Program-made: the position numbers and the translations under genes
The notes under the pieces: model-generated
Told to the model about the DNA's origin: nothing
Databases searched by the model: none
Seen by the model: the letters and a program-made list of their open reading frames with translations, nothing else
In this document: piece after piece, positions 1-6,801 of the stretch
Position numbering within the stretch: the first letter of the stretch is position 1
How the letters are laid out: each line of letters opens with the position of its first letter
Assembly: GCA_900758315.1 (NCBI GenBank)
Contig: CAAERF010000102.1
Span: forward strand, 1-13,948
Reading direction: 5' to 3'
DNA from: an uncultured Oscillospiraceae bacterium
GTDB lineage: Bacteria; Bacillota; Clostridia; Oscillospirales; Oscillospiraceae
DNA: 13,948 nt

Positions 1-150
1 CTTCGGGAACGCACTTGTGGGCTGAGAAGGGAAAAAAGTGACGCACCTGTCGTCACTTTTTTCGGATTTGATTTTATTCCGGCCTCAGAGATGCCGGAAC
101 TCTGGCGAGGCCTTTCGTAATTGTCAGGCTTCCAGTCGTTTGTCTACAGA
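1..150 (-). repeat. Multi-hairpin intergenic repeat, copy A (inverted relative to copy B)
   Basis: Read on the minus strand, this stretch matches 9081-9231 at about 90% by eye, with a single 1-base length difference. Copy A is cut by the window edge, so its true length is unknown. It contains a hairpin with arms 32-43 and 51-62 (AAAAAAGTGACG / CGTCACTTTTTT), whose A and T runs make it look like an intrinsic terminator in both directions, and an imperfect hairpin (TTCCGGC 77-83 / GCCGGAA 93-99). Substitutions fall mostly in loops and in the AT-rich linker at 63-78, while the 12-bp stem is unchanged. No convincing gene lies inside. Confidence 0.85.
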
Positions 151-154
151 TGGA

Positions 155-183
155 GACGGCGGAACACAGGTTCCGCCGTCTTT
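155..183. terminator. Terminator-like hairpin downstream of the VanZ-like gene
   Basis: An 11-bp perfect stem (GACGGCGGAAC 155-165 / GTTCCGCCGTC 170-180) closes a 4-base loop. It lies 3' of the minus-strand gene ending at 212 and only four bases from the repeat end at 150. A short T run (TTT) follows on the plus strand, and no T run follows on the minus strand, so termination of the VanZ-like transcript here would be weak without help from the repeat. Confidence 0.5.
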
Positions 184-211
184 GCAAAAAGCAGGAGAAT
201 AGATGAAGGGG

Positions 212-679
212 TCAGCCCACAGCCGGCAGCCGTCTGGCAAAGTGGAGCACCAGTTTCGTTATGAGAAAGGCGAGAACAGCGCTCATGGTGCCCACGAGGA
301 TGTCGTCAATGTCGAAGGAGCCGGCGTGGAAGACCAGCTTGGACACGTTGACGAAAAAGGTGAGAATAGCGGCGGCGATGGCACAGTGTCCGGCATGTTT
401 TTCCGGGAAGGTCAGGCAGAACAGGACGCCGAAGGGGATCAGCGCCAGGAAATTCAGCCAGAAGGTGTGGAGAATGACCGGTACATTTTGGGCGCCGGGA
501 GTTTGCATCAGTTCAAAGAAGGTTCTGAACGGAATGACGTTGGTAAACGCCCAGGCATAGTGGGAGAAACTGGCCGCAGACCACACGTCATTGATTCTGT
601 GGATCACGGCGGCCCAAAACAGGCATACGAGATAAAGGACCATAATGATCTTGACCGTGACTGTTAACACTTTTTTCAT
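212..679 (-). CDS. VanZ-like family membrane protein
   Basis: Predicted integral membrane protein of 155 residues with four hydrophobic segments at about 5-26, 69-91, 98-118 and 126-148. VanZ-like features are the NVIPF stretch near 47-51, LIPFG at 80-84 in the second segment, and the acidic FDIDD motif at 122-126 leading into the last helix. VanZ itself gives low-level teicoplanin resistance, but most family members have no known role, so no resistance claim is made. The ATG at 679 is chosen over an upstream in-frame start because GGAGGT lies six bases before it and the extra 24 residues would overlap the promoter. It stands alone, divergent from the ymdB-like gene. Family call is good; function is unknown. 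Confidence 0.8.
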   Translation of the reverse strand: MKKVLTVTVKIIMVLYLVCLFWAAVIHRINDVWSAASFSHYAWAFTNVIPFRTFFELMQTPGAQNVPVILHTFWLNFLALIPFGVLFCLTFPEKHAGHCAIAAAILTFFVNVSKLVFHAGSFDIDDILVGTMSAVLAFLITKLVLHFARRLPAVG

Positions 680-722
680 GGATACACCTCCGATTCCATG
701 TTTGCTTGTGCTTCCTATGCTC

Positions 723-751
723 AGTGTAATGAGGCTTGTATAAAATGTCAA
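723..751 (-). promoter_or_regulatory. Sigma-A-type promoter for the VanZ-like gene
   Basis: On the minus strand a perfect -35 box TTGACA (746-751) and a -10 box TACACT (723-728) are separated by 17 bases. The start codon at 679 lies about 40 bases downstream, with the GGAGGT site between. Confidence 0.75.
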
Positions 752-864
752 TTAAATTGTAAAAAATGAGAAAATCTTAATCTTATTCTCATCTATTTTT
801 CATCAAAATGAATCAGAATGAAAATGGGAGAATATAGCACTCCATTCCCGGGTGGAGTTTTTCG

Positions 865-893
865 TTGCGCTTTTTCCGGGAAAGGCGTATACT
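865..893 (+). promoter_or_regulatory. Candidate promoter of the ymdB-lepB-Nudix operon
   Basis: TATACT (888-893) is a good -10 box. Exactly 17 bases upstream is TTGCGC (865-870), which keeps the TTG of the -35 consensus but is otherwise weak. The first gene starts at 929 with AAGGAG at 913-918. No better promoter was seen between 752 and 928. Confidence 0.55.
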
Positions 894-928
894 GAAACAG
901 TGACTTTAAGAGAAGGAGTGTCCGCGTT

Positions 929-1711
929 ATGATCCTCCAGGTTCTGGCAGTGGGAGATGTGGTGTCGCAGAATGGCCTGACCTTTTTGAGCCGCCATCTG
1001 CGCCGGGTAAAACAGGAATACGGCGTCCACTTCACGGTGGTCAACGGTGAGAACGCCGCGGGAATCGGCGTACTGCCCGACCAGGTGGAGGAGATCTTTG
1101 ACGCCGGCGCCGACGTGGTGACCCTGGGCAACCACACCTGGGGCAAGATGAAGATCATCCGCTACCTGGACGACTGCCGGTACCTGCTGCGACCGGCCAA
1201 CTTCGCCCAGCGGCTGCCCGGCCAGGGCTTTGGCGTCTTTGAGGGGCCGGCGGGACTGCGGATCGGCGTGCTCAACCTGATCGGCCGGGTGTCCATGGAC
1301 CCCAATGTGGACAACCCCTTCCGGAAGGCGGACCAGATTCTGGCTCAGCTGGAGGGCAAGGCGGACCTGTTTCTGGTGGACTTCCACGCTGAGGCCACCA
1401 GTGAGAAGCTGGCCATGGGCTGGTACCTGGACGGTCGGGTCTCGGCGGTCTGGGGCACCCACACCCACGTGCCCACGGCGGACGCGAAACGGCTGCCCGG
1501 CGGGACAGGCTACGTCACCGACCTGGGCATGACCGGTCCGGCGGAGTCGGTGCTGGGCATCCGGCCCGCGGATTCCATCAACAAGTTTCTGGGTGGACTG
1601 CCCCGCCGGTATGAGGCGGCGGAGGGACCCTGCAAAATGGAGAGCGTGCTCTTCTCCATCGACACGGACACCAAGCGCTGCACCGCAGTGCGGCGGCTGG
1701 ATATTATGTGA
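929..1711 (+). CDS. ymdB: YmdB-type metallophosphoesterase (TIGR00282 family), probable cyclic-nucleotide phosphodiesterase
   Basis: A 260-residue protein, the usual length for this family of calcineurin-like dinuclear-metal phosphoesterases. Metal-ligand motifs are all present: GD at 9-10, NGEN at 39-42, GNHTW at 67-71, the His of DFHAE (H153) and GTHTH with H178 and H180. Family member YmdB of Bacillus subtilis is a cytoplasmic cAMP phosphodiesterase that affects biofilm and motility choices; its in vivo substrate is debated, so the substrate here is inferred. It is first in an operon with signal peptidase (37-base gap) and a Nudix hydrolase. The rny neighbour often found with ymdB is absent from the window. 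The start is set by AAGGAG ten bases upstream and by the immediate VLAVGD strand. Confidence 0.92.
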   Translation: MILQVLAVGDVVSQNGLTFLSRHLRRVKQEYGVHFTVVNGENAAGIGVLPDQVEEIFDAGADVVTLGNHTWGKMKIIRYLDDCRYLLRPANFAQRLPGQGFGVFEGPAGLRIGVLNLIGRVSMDPNVDNPFRKADQILAQLEGKADLFLVDFHAEATSEKLAMGWYLDGRVSAVWGTHTHVPTADAKRLPGGTGYVTDLGMTGPAESVLGIRPADSINKFLGGLPRRYEAAEGPCKMESVLFSIDTDTKRCTAVRRLDIM

Positions 1712-1748
1712 GACAACGGGACGTACCCGCGGAAAGGCGGAAAAAATC

Positions 1749-2327
1749 ATGGGCAAACGCAGAAAAAAAATCCAAGAGACCGAGCCGGACAGCTGGAAGC
1801 GGGACTGCTACGACTGGCTTCAGATGCTGACCTTTGTGCTGGTGGCGGTGGTGCTGGTGTTCACCTTCCTGGGCATGGTCATCGGCGTGTCCGGCACCTC
1901 CATGTACCCCACCCTCCACCACCAGGACATCATGGTGATCCAGCGCATCGGCTACACCCCGGCCCAGGGCGATGTGGTGGTGCTGCGCAAGGACTCCTTC
2001 CTGGAGGAGGCCATTGTCAAGCGGGTGATCGCCGTGGAGGGCCAGGAAGTGGAGATCGACTACGATAACAACACCGTCTATGTGGACGGGGTGGCTCTGG
2101 ACGAGCCCTACATCAACCAGGAGGACGAGGACGTGATGGTGGAACGCAGCGGTATGGTGTACCGGGAGTTCACCGTGCCCGAGGGCTGCATCTTCGTCAT
2201 GGGGGACAATCGCAACGGTTCCACCGACAGCCGCTACGCCGAGCTGGGCATGGTGGACACCAGCTATGTACTGGGCCGGGCCCTGGGCGTGGCCTTCCCC
2301 TTCAGCCATATCCAGTCCCTGCTGTGA
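1749..2327 (+). CDS. lepB: Signal peptidase I (S26 family)
   Basis: Membrane-bound serine protease that removes signal peptides from exported proteins. The 192-residue product has a basic N-terminus, one membrane anchor at about 26-47, the nucleophile Ser51 in SGTSMYP, the general base Lys91 in VKRVI, and the conserved box GDNR...SR at 152-162. Length and a single N-terminal anchor are typical of Gram-positive SipS-type enzymes. An upstream in-frame extension from 1593 is rejected because it overlaps ymdB and carries no family sequence; the ATG at 1749 has a purine-rich GGAAAGGCGG stretch just before it. The next gene begins nine bases after the stop. The secreted subtilase and the rest of the secretome would be substrates; the lipoprotein would instead use signal peptidase II. 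Confidence 0.95.
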   Translation: MGKRRKKIQETEPDSWKRDCYDWLQMLTFVLVAVVLVFTFLGMVIGVSGTSMYPTLHHQDIMVIQRIGYTPAQGDVVVLRKDSFLEEAIVKRVIAVEGQEVEIDYDNNTVYVDGVALDEPYINQEDEDVMVERSGMVYREFTVPEGCIFVMGDNRNGSTDSRYAELGMVDTSYVLGRALGVAFPFSHIQSLL

Positions 2328-2336
2328 GGTGCGACG

Positions 2337-2882
2337 ATGACAGAGTGGTTAGATATTTATGACAGCCATGGCCGGGCCACAGGCCGGGTCCAGCCCCGGG
2401 ATCAGGTGGGCGGCGAGGACGATTACTACTTAACGGTGCGCATCTGGGTCCGGGAGGCCGGCGGACGGCTGCTGGTGACCCAGCGCCAGAGCGACCGGTT
2501 CTGGTATCCCAACTGCTGGGAGTGTCCCGGCGGCTTTGCCCAGGCGGGCGAGACCGGCTTTGTGGCGGCCCGCCGGGAGCTGGCCGAGGAGACCGGTCTG
2601 GAACCGGAGGAGAAGGCCTGGCGACTGCTGGGCGACTACATCTACGAGGACATCTTTTCCCAGCACCGGTACCACGCCATTGTGGCCAGCTACCTGGTCC
2701 AGCTGGCGGAAGAGATGCCCGATATCCGTCCCCAGGCCGAGGAGGTGGCGGGATGGCTGTGGGTCCCGGGAGAGGATTACCCTGCCTTCCAGGAGGAGCG
2801 GCCCATGGAGCCCTTTACGCCAGCCAGCTTCCAGCTGTACAGCGAACAGATTTTGACGGGTTTTCCCAAGCGTAAGGGATAA
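2337..2882 (+). CDS. Nudix hydrolase, IPP-isomerase-like subgroup
   Basis: A 181-residue protein with a perfect Nudix box (Gx5Ex7REUxEExGU): Gly66, Glu72, Arg80-Glu81, Glu84-Glu85, Gly87-Leu88, followed by further beta-strand sequence. The N-terminus (EWLDIYD, then RDQV) resembles the group annotated as Nudix hydrolases of the isopentenyl-diphosphate isomerase-like/YfcD type, but an isomerase activity cannot be claimed; hydrolysis of a nucleoside or other organic diphosphate is the safer prediction. The ribosome binding site (GAGGTG) overlaps the lepB stop codon, indicating translational linkage as the last gene of the operon. The substrate is unknown. Confidence 0.88.
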   Translation: MTEWLDIYDSHGRATGRVQPRDQVGGEDDYYLTVRIWVREAGGRLLVTQRQSDRFWYPNCWECPGGFAQAGETGFVAARRELAEETGLEPEEKAWRLLGDYIYEDIFSQHRYHAIVASYLVQLAEEMPDIRPQAEEVAGWLWVPGEDYPAFQEERPMEPFTPASFQLYSEQILTGFPKRKG

Positions 2883-2933
2883 GGAACAGAAAAACGCTGT
2901 ACGCATCAAGCTTAAAAATATGAAAGTTTCGGT

Positions 2934-3076
2934 CGAGCCTTTACAAAGGCTCGTGGGGTCAAGGGGCAAAGCCCCTTGTCGCACTCCGCAGAGTGCGAAA
3001 CCTCCTGAGATTTTAAAAGCGCAGGAGGGTAGACCAAACGGAGTTTGGTCGTAGGGAACCCACGCCAGGGGTTCCC
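2934..3076. repeat. Second multi-hairpin intergenic repeat, six stem-loops in a row
   Basis: Six inverted repeats follow one another: 2934-2942/2945-2953 (CGAGCCTTT), 2961-2967/2971-2977 (AAGGGGC), 2981-2986/2991-2996 (GCACTC), 3001-3007/3022-3028 (CCTCCTG), 3032-3039/3043-3050 (GACCAAAC) and 3054-3061/3069-3076 (GGGAACCC). Stems are perfect and linkers short, and no stable reading frame crosses the region. It lies between the convergent Nudix and glgB genes. Only one copy is in the window; I believe similar strings recur between genes in Oscillospiraceae genomes, which needs a search. It differs from the 1-150 and 9078-9313 family. Confidence 0.75.
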
Positions 3077-3115
3077 TGCTGTTTGCGCAACCAATAAGTT
3101 GTTCCAATAAGAAAA

Positions 3116-3147
3116 CGGAACCTCTTTTCAGCAGAGGTTCCGTTTTT
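3116..3147. terminator. Bidirectional intrinsic terminator between the Nudix gene and glgB
   Basis: A perfect 10-bp stem (CGGAACCTCT 3116-3125 / AGAGGTTCCG 3133-3142) with a 7-base loop is followed by TTTTT on the plus strand and by TTTT on the minus strand. It ends seven bases before the glgB stop codon, so it can serve both convergent transcripts. Confidence 0.9.
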
Positions 3148-3153
3148 CGTATG

Positions 3154-5145
3154 TCATCCCTCCGGGACAGGGCGCAGTACCAGCGCGGTGCGGGCGGGCA
3201 GGTACAGACGCAGAAAGCTGCCCTCTTTACCCGGCACGAAGGTGGAGTAGGGAATGTGGGCCACCCGGTCCTGCCCGCCGAAGGCGTGGTCGTCCGAGGA
3301 CAGGATCAGCTCGTAGTCCCGGCCATGGCTGACGGGGATCAGATAGTCGGCGTAGGAGGCGGTGGGGTGGAAGTTGAAGGCGAAGAGCAGATCATTCCGC
3401 TCGAAGGCCAGCACATGCCGGTCCCGGTCCAGGGATTTCAGGTCGGGCATCCACTGGTGATAGACATCGCCCTCCCGAATCACCGCCAGCATGGCCCGGT
3501 CAAAGGCGGCCAGGAACCGGTATTTCAGGTCGGGGCTGTGGACCAGACTCCACTGGCGGCGGCAGTAGTGGAAGGAGTTTCCATTGCCCTCCCGGGGAAA
3601 GTCAATCCACTCGGGATGGCCGAACTCATTGCCCATAAAGTTCAGGTAGGCGTCGCCGCCTGCCGCGGCGGTGAGCAGGCGCAGGAGCTTGTGCAGGGCG
3701 GTGGCCCGGTCGATGATCAGGGAGTGGCAGTCCACCCGCATATCGGTGTACATGCTGGCGCCGGCCAGCCGGAACATCATGGCCTGATCGCCCACAATGG
3801 ACTGGTCGTGGCACTCCACATAGGCCACCGTCTTTTCGCCGGGCCGGCGCAGACACATGCTGCTCCAGATCTCCTCCAGATTCCAGTCCTCGTCCCGCTG
3901 GGCCTTCAGCACGTGGTCCCACAGGTCGGGAAGGCCCATGCCCAGCCGGTAGTCAAAGCCCAGCCCGCCCTGGAGGATGGGCAGTCCGATGCCGGGCATG
4001 CCGGACACGTCCTCGGCCAGGGTGACGGCGGCGGGATTGACCTCGCGGATCAGCTCGTTGGCCAGCTGGAGGTAGACCACCGCGTCCGTATCCACGTTGT
4101 GGGAGAAGTAGCGGCTGTCCCGGTCGAAGGGCTGGCCCAGTCCGTGGTCCCGGTAGAGCATGGAGGTGACCCCGTCAAAGCGGAAGCCGTCCAGATGGTA
4201 CTCGCTGAGCCAGTATTTCAGGTTGGAGAGCAGGAAGTGGAGGACCTCGTGCTTGCCGTAGTCAAAGAGCTTGGTGCCCCAGGCCGGGTGATCGCCTCTG
4301 GGCCCGTCGTGGAAGAACTGCCACACGGTGCCGTCAAAGAGGTGGATGCCCTCGGCCACATTGCGCACGGCGTGGGAGTGGACCAGGTCCAGCACCACCC
4401 GCAGTCCCAGCTGATGGGCCCGGTCCACCAGGTACTTGAAGTCCTCCGGCGTGCCGAACCGGCTGGAGGGCGCGAAGAAGTTGGACACCTGATAGCCGAA
4501 GCTGGCGTAGTAGGGGTGCTCCATCACCGCCATCAGCTGGACGGCGTTGTAGCCACTGGCGCGGATCCAGGGCAGCGTGCGGTCGGCAAATTCCCGGTAG
4601 CTGCCGACCTTTCCCTCCTCCTGGGCCATGCCCACATGGGCCTCGTAGAGGAAGAGGGGCGCGGATAGGTCGGGCAGGAAGGGGGTCCACGGGAAAGGCG
4701 TGTCCTCCTCCCACGCCTCGGCGCACCATTGGAGCGTGTCTGGGTCCTGGACGACCCGCCGGGCATAGAGTGGAATATGCTCTGTCACCTGGTTCCCGGC
4801 CTGGACCAGGGTTTTTACCTTGCAGCCGGACCACAGAGTGTCGTCTTTGGGCAGCAGCAGCTCCCACACCCCATTCCCCACCCGGGCCAGTGGGTGGGAG
4901 GTCCGGTTCCAGCCATTGAAATCGCCCATGAGCCACAGCTGCTGAGCGGCCGGAGCCCACTCCCGGTACACCCAGCCATGCTCCTGACGGTGGATGCCGA
5001 AGTAGAGGTGGCCGTTGGCGAACTGGCTCAGGGTACCGCCGCCGGAGAGCAGAGAGTGCTTTACCTGGCGCCAGCGGCGGACCCGCTGATCGATTTCACC
5101 GGCGTAGGGTTGCAGCTGAGGGTTGTAGTCCAGAATGGCGTACAT
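3154..5145 (-). CDS. glgB: 1,4-alpha-glucan branching enzyme, GH13_8 (eukaryote-like) type
   Basis: Cytoplasmic enzyme that cuts alpha-1,4 glucan chains and reattaches them in alpha-1,6 linkage during glycogen synthesis. The 663 residues contain an N-terminal CBM48-like beta domain (about 45-150; EWAP 62-65, GDFNGWN 74-80), a GH13 barrel (about 160-560) and a C-terminal all-beta domain. Catalytic residues are Asp324 (FRFDGV), Glu378 (LAEDVSGMP) and Asp447 (CHDQS). Motifs MEHPYYASFGYQV (208-220), RFGTPED (229-235) and YLNFMGNEFGHPEW (500-513) match the plant/animal branching-enzyme group rather than the GH13_9 form common in bacteria. The start has AAAGGAG six bases upstream. It is transcribed alone; other glycogen genes are not in the window. 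Confidence 0.92.
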   Translation of the reverse strand: MYAILDYNPQLQPYAGEIDQRVRRWRQVKHSLLSGGGTLSQFANGHLYFGIHRQEHGWVYREWAPAAQQLWLMGDFNGWNRTSHPLARVGNGVWELLLPKDDTLWSGCKVKTLVQAGNQVTEHIPLYARRVVQDPDTLQWCAEAWEEDTPFPWTPFLPDLSAPLFLYEAHVGMAQEEGKVGSYREFADRTLPWIRASGYNAVQLMAVMEHPYYASFGYQVSNFFAPSSRFGTPEDFKYLVDRAHQLGLRVVLDLVHSHAVRNVAEGIHLFDGTVWQFFHDGPRGDHPAWGTKLFDYGKHEVLHFLLSNLKYWLSEYHLDGFRFDGVTSMLYRDHGLGQPFDRDSRYFSHNVDTDAVVYLQLANELIREVNPAAVTLAEDVSGMPGIGLPILQGGLGFDYRLGMGLPDLWDHVLKAQRDEDWNLEEIWSSMCLRRPGEKTVAYVECHDQSIVGDQAMMFRLAGASMYTDMRVDCHSLIIDRATALHKLLRLLTAAAGGDAYLNFMGNEFGHPEWIDFPREGNGNSFHYCRRQWSLVHSPDLKYRFLAAFDRAMLAVIREGDVYHQWMPDLKSLDRDRHVLAFERNDLLFAFNFHPTASYADYLIPVSHGRDYELILSSDDHAFGGQDRVAHIPYSTFVPGKEGSFLRLYLPARTALVLRPVPEG

Positions 5146-5185
5146 GACGCGCTCCTTTCCCAGTCAATCAATCGTTTCTACCCTT

Positions 5186-5214
5186 ATCTTACCAGAATCA
5201 GGGCAGCAGAACAA
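5186..5214 (-). promoter_or_regulatory. Candidate glgB promoter
   Basis: On the minus strand TTGTTC (5209-5214) and TAAGAT (5186-5191) are separated by 17 bases, about 40 bases before the glgB start at 5145. The -10 box is a good match and the -35 box moderate. Confidence 0.5.
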
Positions 5215-5234
5215 CGGAAAAAGCGTTCCCAACG

Positions 5235-5264
5235 CTGACAAAGGGCCGCAAGATGTGATAAAGT
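5235..5264 (+). promoter_or_regulatory. Candidate promoter of the radical SAM-Ntn-HAD operon
   Basis: CTGACA (5235-5240), five of six to the -35 consensus, precedes TAAAGT (5259-5264) with an 18-base spacer. The first start codon is at 5289 with a GGAAGGGG/GAGGGG purine stretch before it. The alternative -10 GATAAA two bases earlier would give a 16-base spacer. Confidence 0.4.
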
Positions 5265-5288
5265 AGAGAAAACGGAAGGGGTGAGGGG

Positions 5289-6158
5289 ATGCGGACGCTG
5301 AATGAATACTGCCGGCAGGCGTTCGGGGAGAAGCTGTACAAACTCAGTCTCAACGGCGGCATGACCTGTCCCAACCGGGACGGGACCCTGGACACCCGGG
5401 GGTGTATCTTCTGCTCGGCGGGTGGCTCCGGGGACTTTGCGCCGGACGCCCGGCTGTCCATCCCGGCCCAGATCGAGGAGGCCAAGGCCCGGGTGGCCCA
5501 AAAGTACCGGGGCCGGCGCTACATCGCCTACTTCCAGGCCTACACCAACACCTACGCGCCGGTGGAGCGGCTGCGGGCCCTCTTCACGCCGGTGATCCAG
5601 CGGGAGGACATCGCGGTGCTGTCGGTGGCCACCCGGCCCGACTGTCTGCCCGGGGACGTGTTGGACCTGCTGGGAGAGCTGAACCGGAAAAAGCCCGTGT
5701 GGGTGGAGCTGGGACTCCAGACCATCCACCCGGCCACCGCTGCCTACATCCGCCGGGGTTACGACCTGGCCTGCTATGACCGGGCGGTGGCGGAGCTGAC
5801 GGCCCGGGGCATCCACGTGGTGACCCACGTAATCCTGTACCTGCCCGGAGAGACCCGGGAACAGATGCTGGAGACCGTCCGCTACGTGGGCCGGTGTTCC
5901 GGCGGCATCAAATTACAGCTGCTCCATGTGCTGGAGGGCACCGATCTGGCAGCGGAGTATCGGGCCGGGCGGGTGCCATTGCCCACCTTGGAGGAGTACG
6001 TGGACCTGGTGCGGGACTGCGTGGGGGAACTGCCGCCGGACACGGTGGTCCACCGGATGACCGGCGACGGGCCCAAGCGGATTCTCATCGCGCCCCAGTG
6101 GAGCGGGGACAAGAAAAGGGGGCTCAACGCCCTGAACCGGGCGCTGGGGCGCACGTAG
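5289..6158 (+). CDS. Radical SAM protein, TIGR01212 (YtqA-like) family
   Basis: A 289-residue protein of the radical SAM superfamily. The iron-sulfur ligands are Cys27, Cys39 and Cys42 in a Cx11Cx2C arrangement rather than the usual Cx3Cx2C; this long first spacing, with CPNRDGT and then GCIFC, is characteristic of TIGR01212. The glycine-rich GGSGDFA segment (45-51) follows. Later parts (VELGLQTIH, THVILYLPGET, IKLQLLHVLEGTDL) fit an Elp3-like barrel. The family reaction is not established to my knowledge, and a link to tRNA or nucleotide modification is only suspected. It starts an operon: the next gene begins 19 bases after its stop and the third overlaps the second. Slightly shorter than many family members but apparently intact. 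Confidence 0.9.
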   Translation: MRTLNEYCRQAFGEKLYKLSLNGGMTCPNRDGTLDTRGCIFCSAGGSGDFAPDARLSIPAQIEEAKARVAQKYRGRRYIAYFQAYTNTYAPVERLRALFTPVIQREDIAVLSVATRPDCLPGDVLDLLGELNRKKPVWVELGLQTIHPATAAYIRRGYDLACYDRAVAELTARGIHVVTHVILYLPGETREQMLETVRYVGRCSGGIKLQLLHVLEGTDLAAEYRAGRVPLPTLEEYVDLVRDCVGELPPDTVVHRMTGDGPKRILIAPQWSGDKKRGLNALNRALGRT

Positions 6159-6177
6159 CAGAGAGGAGGCGCGTGCC

Positions 6178-6801
6178 ATGTCCTATATCTGTATGCTGGC
6201 CAACCGGCGGGGGATCGCCGCAGCCGGAGACAGCCGGCTGACTTTGGCCCCGATTCCCGTCCACCTGGACCGGAGCCGGAAGGTGTTCAGCGCGCCGGAA
6301 CAGCATCTGATCTGGGCCTGCTGCGGGCTGACGGTGTGGGGCGGCGTGAATTACGTCCAGCTGACCGAGCGGATCATGCGCCGGCGCCAGTGGACACTGT
6401 CCAAAAAGCTGGCCGAAGTCTGCCGCCGGGTGGCGCCCGCCCTGCGGATGCAGCACCGGGTCCGGAGAGCGCCGGCCCTGTTTACCCTGCTGGTAGGGGT
6501 GGCGGAGCCGGGCAAGGTCCAGGTGATGAGTCTGGACCTGGTCAACGGAGAGCCCACGTTGGGACGCTGGCCCGCTCCGGCCATGGCGGACGCCGGGTGG
6601 AAACGGGAGCTGCGGCCGGCGTTGCTGAATCCCGATGTATTCCGGGAGGAATCGCTTGAAGAACTGGCCCAGCGGGCCCGTCAGCGGGTCCAGTGGGCGG
6701 TGGCCCGGGACCGGGAGCTGAGTATAAAGAGCTCTGCACACCGGCAGACGGTGGGCGGGCCGGTGAAGTGGGCCATATTGGGTGTACCGGAGGAATTGTG
6801 A
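6178..6801 (+). CDS. Proteasome/HslV-like Ntn-hydrolase-fold protein, function unknown
   Basis: A 207-residue protein with no certain name. Its layout follows proteasome beta subunits and HslV: an N-terminal strand, then AGDSRLTL (residues 16-23), a basic RKV segment (34-36), a strand IWACCGL, a long helix, FTLLVGVAEPGKVQVMSLDL as paired strands, a second helix pair (SLEELAQRA...VAR) and a final GGPVKWAILG resembling the GGPVDVAVI ending of proteasome subunits. If Met1 is removed, Ser2 falls where HslV has its catalytic Thr1, and the Asp of AGD and the Lys of RKV fall near catalytic Asp17 and Lys33. This is an alignment by eye; proteolytic activity is not shown, and HslU is not encoded nearby. 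GAGGAGG precedes the ATG, and its TGA overlaps the next ATG by one base. Confidence 0.55.
   Translation: MSYICMLANRRGIAAAGDSRLTLAPIPVHLDRSRKVFSAPEQHLIWACCGLTVWGGVNYVQLTERIMRRRQWTLSKKLAEVCRRVAPALRMQHRVRRAPALFTLLVGVAEPGKVQVMSLDLVNGEPTLGRWPAPAMADAGWKRELRPALLNPDVFREESLEELAQRARQRVQWAVARDRELSIKSSAHRQTVGGPVKWAILGVPEEL

Noticed and set aside
203..667. 154-codon plus-strand frame opposite the VanZ-like gene
   Set aside because: It is highly charged and featureless. The opposite strand has four membrane segments, a ribosome binding site and a good promoter.
839..862. Hairpin ACTCCA/TGGAGT followed by a T run upstream of ymdB, considered as an attenuator
   Set aside because: The stem is only six bases and the best ymdB promoter lies downstream of it, so it would not be in that transcript.
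3151..4668. 505-codon open frame on the plus strand opposite glgB
   Set aside because: Its composition (Val/Gly/Gln/His-rich) is that of an antisense shadow, and glgB on the other strand has every family motif.
5218..5236. Small stem AGCGTT/AACGCT with a T run on the minus strand between glgB and the radical SAM gene
   Set aside because: It lies upstream of the glgB promoter in a divergent region where no minus-strand transcript is expected to end, and the 6-bp stem may be chance.
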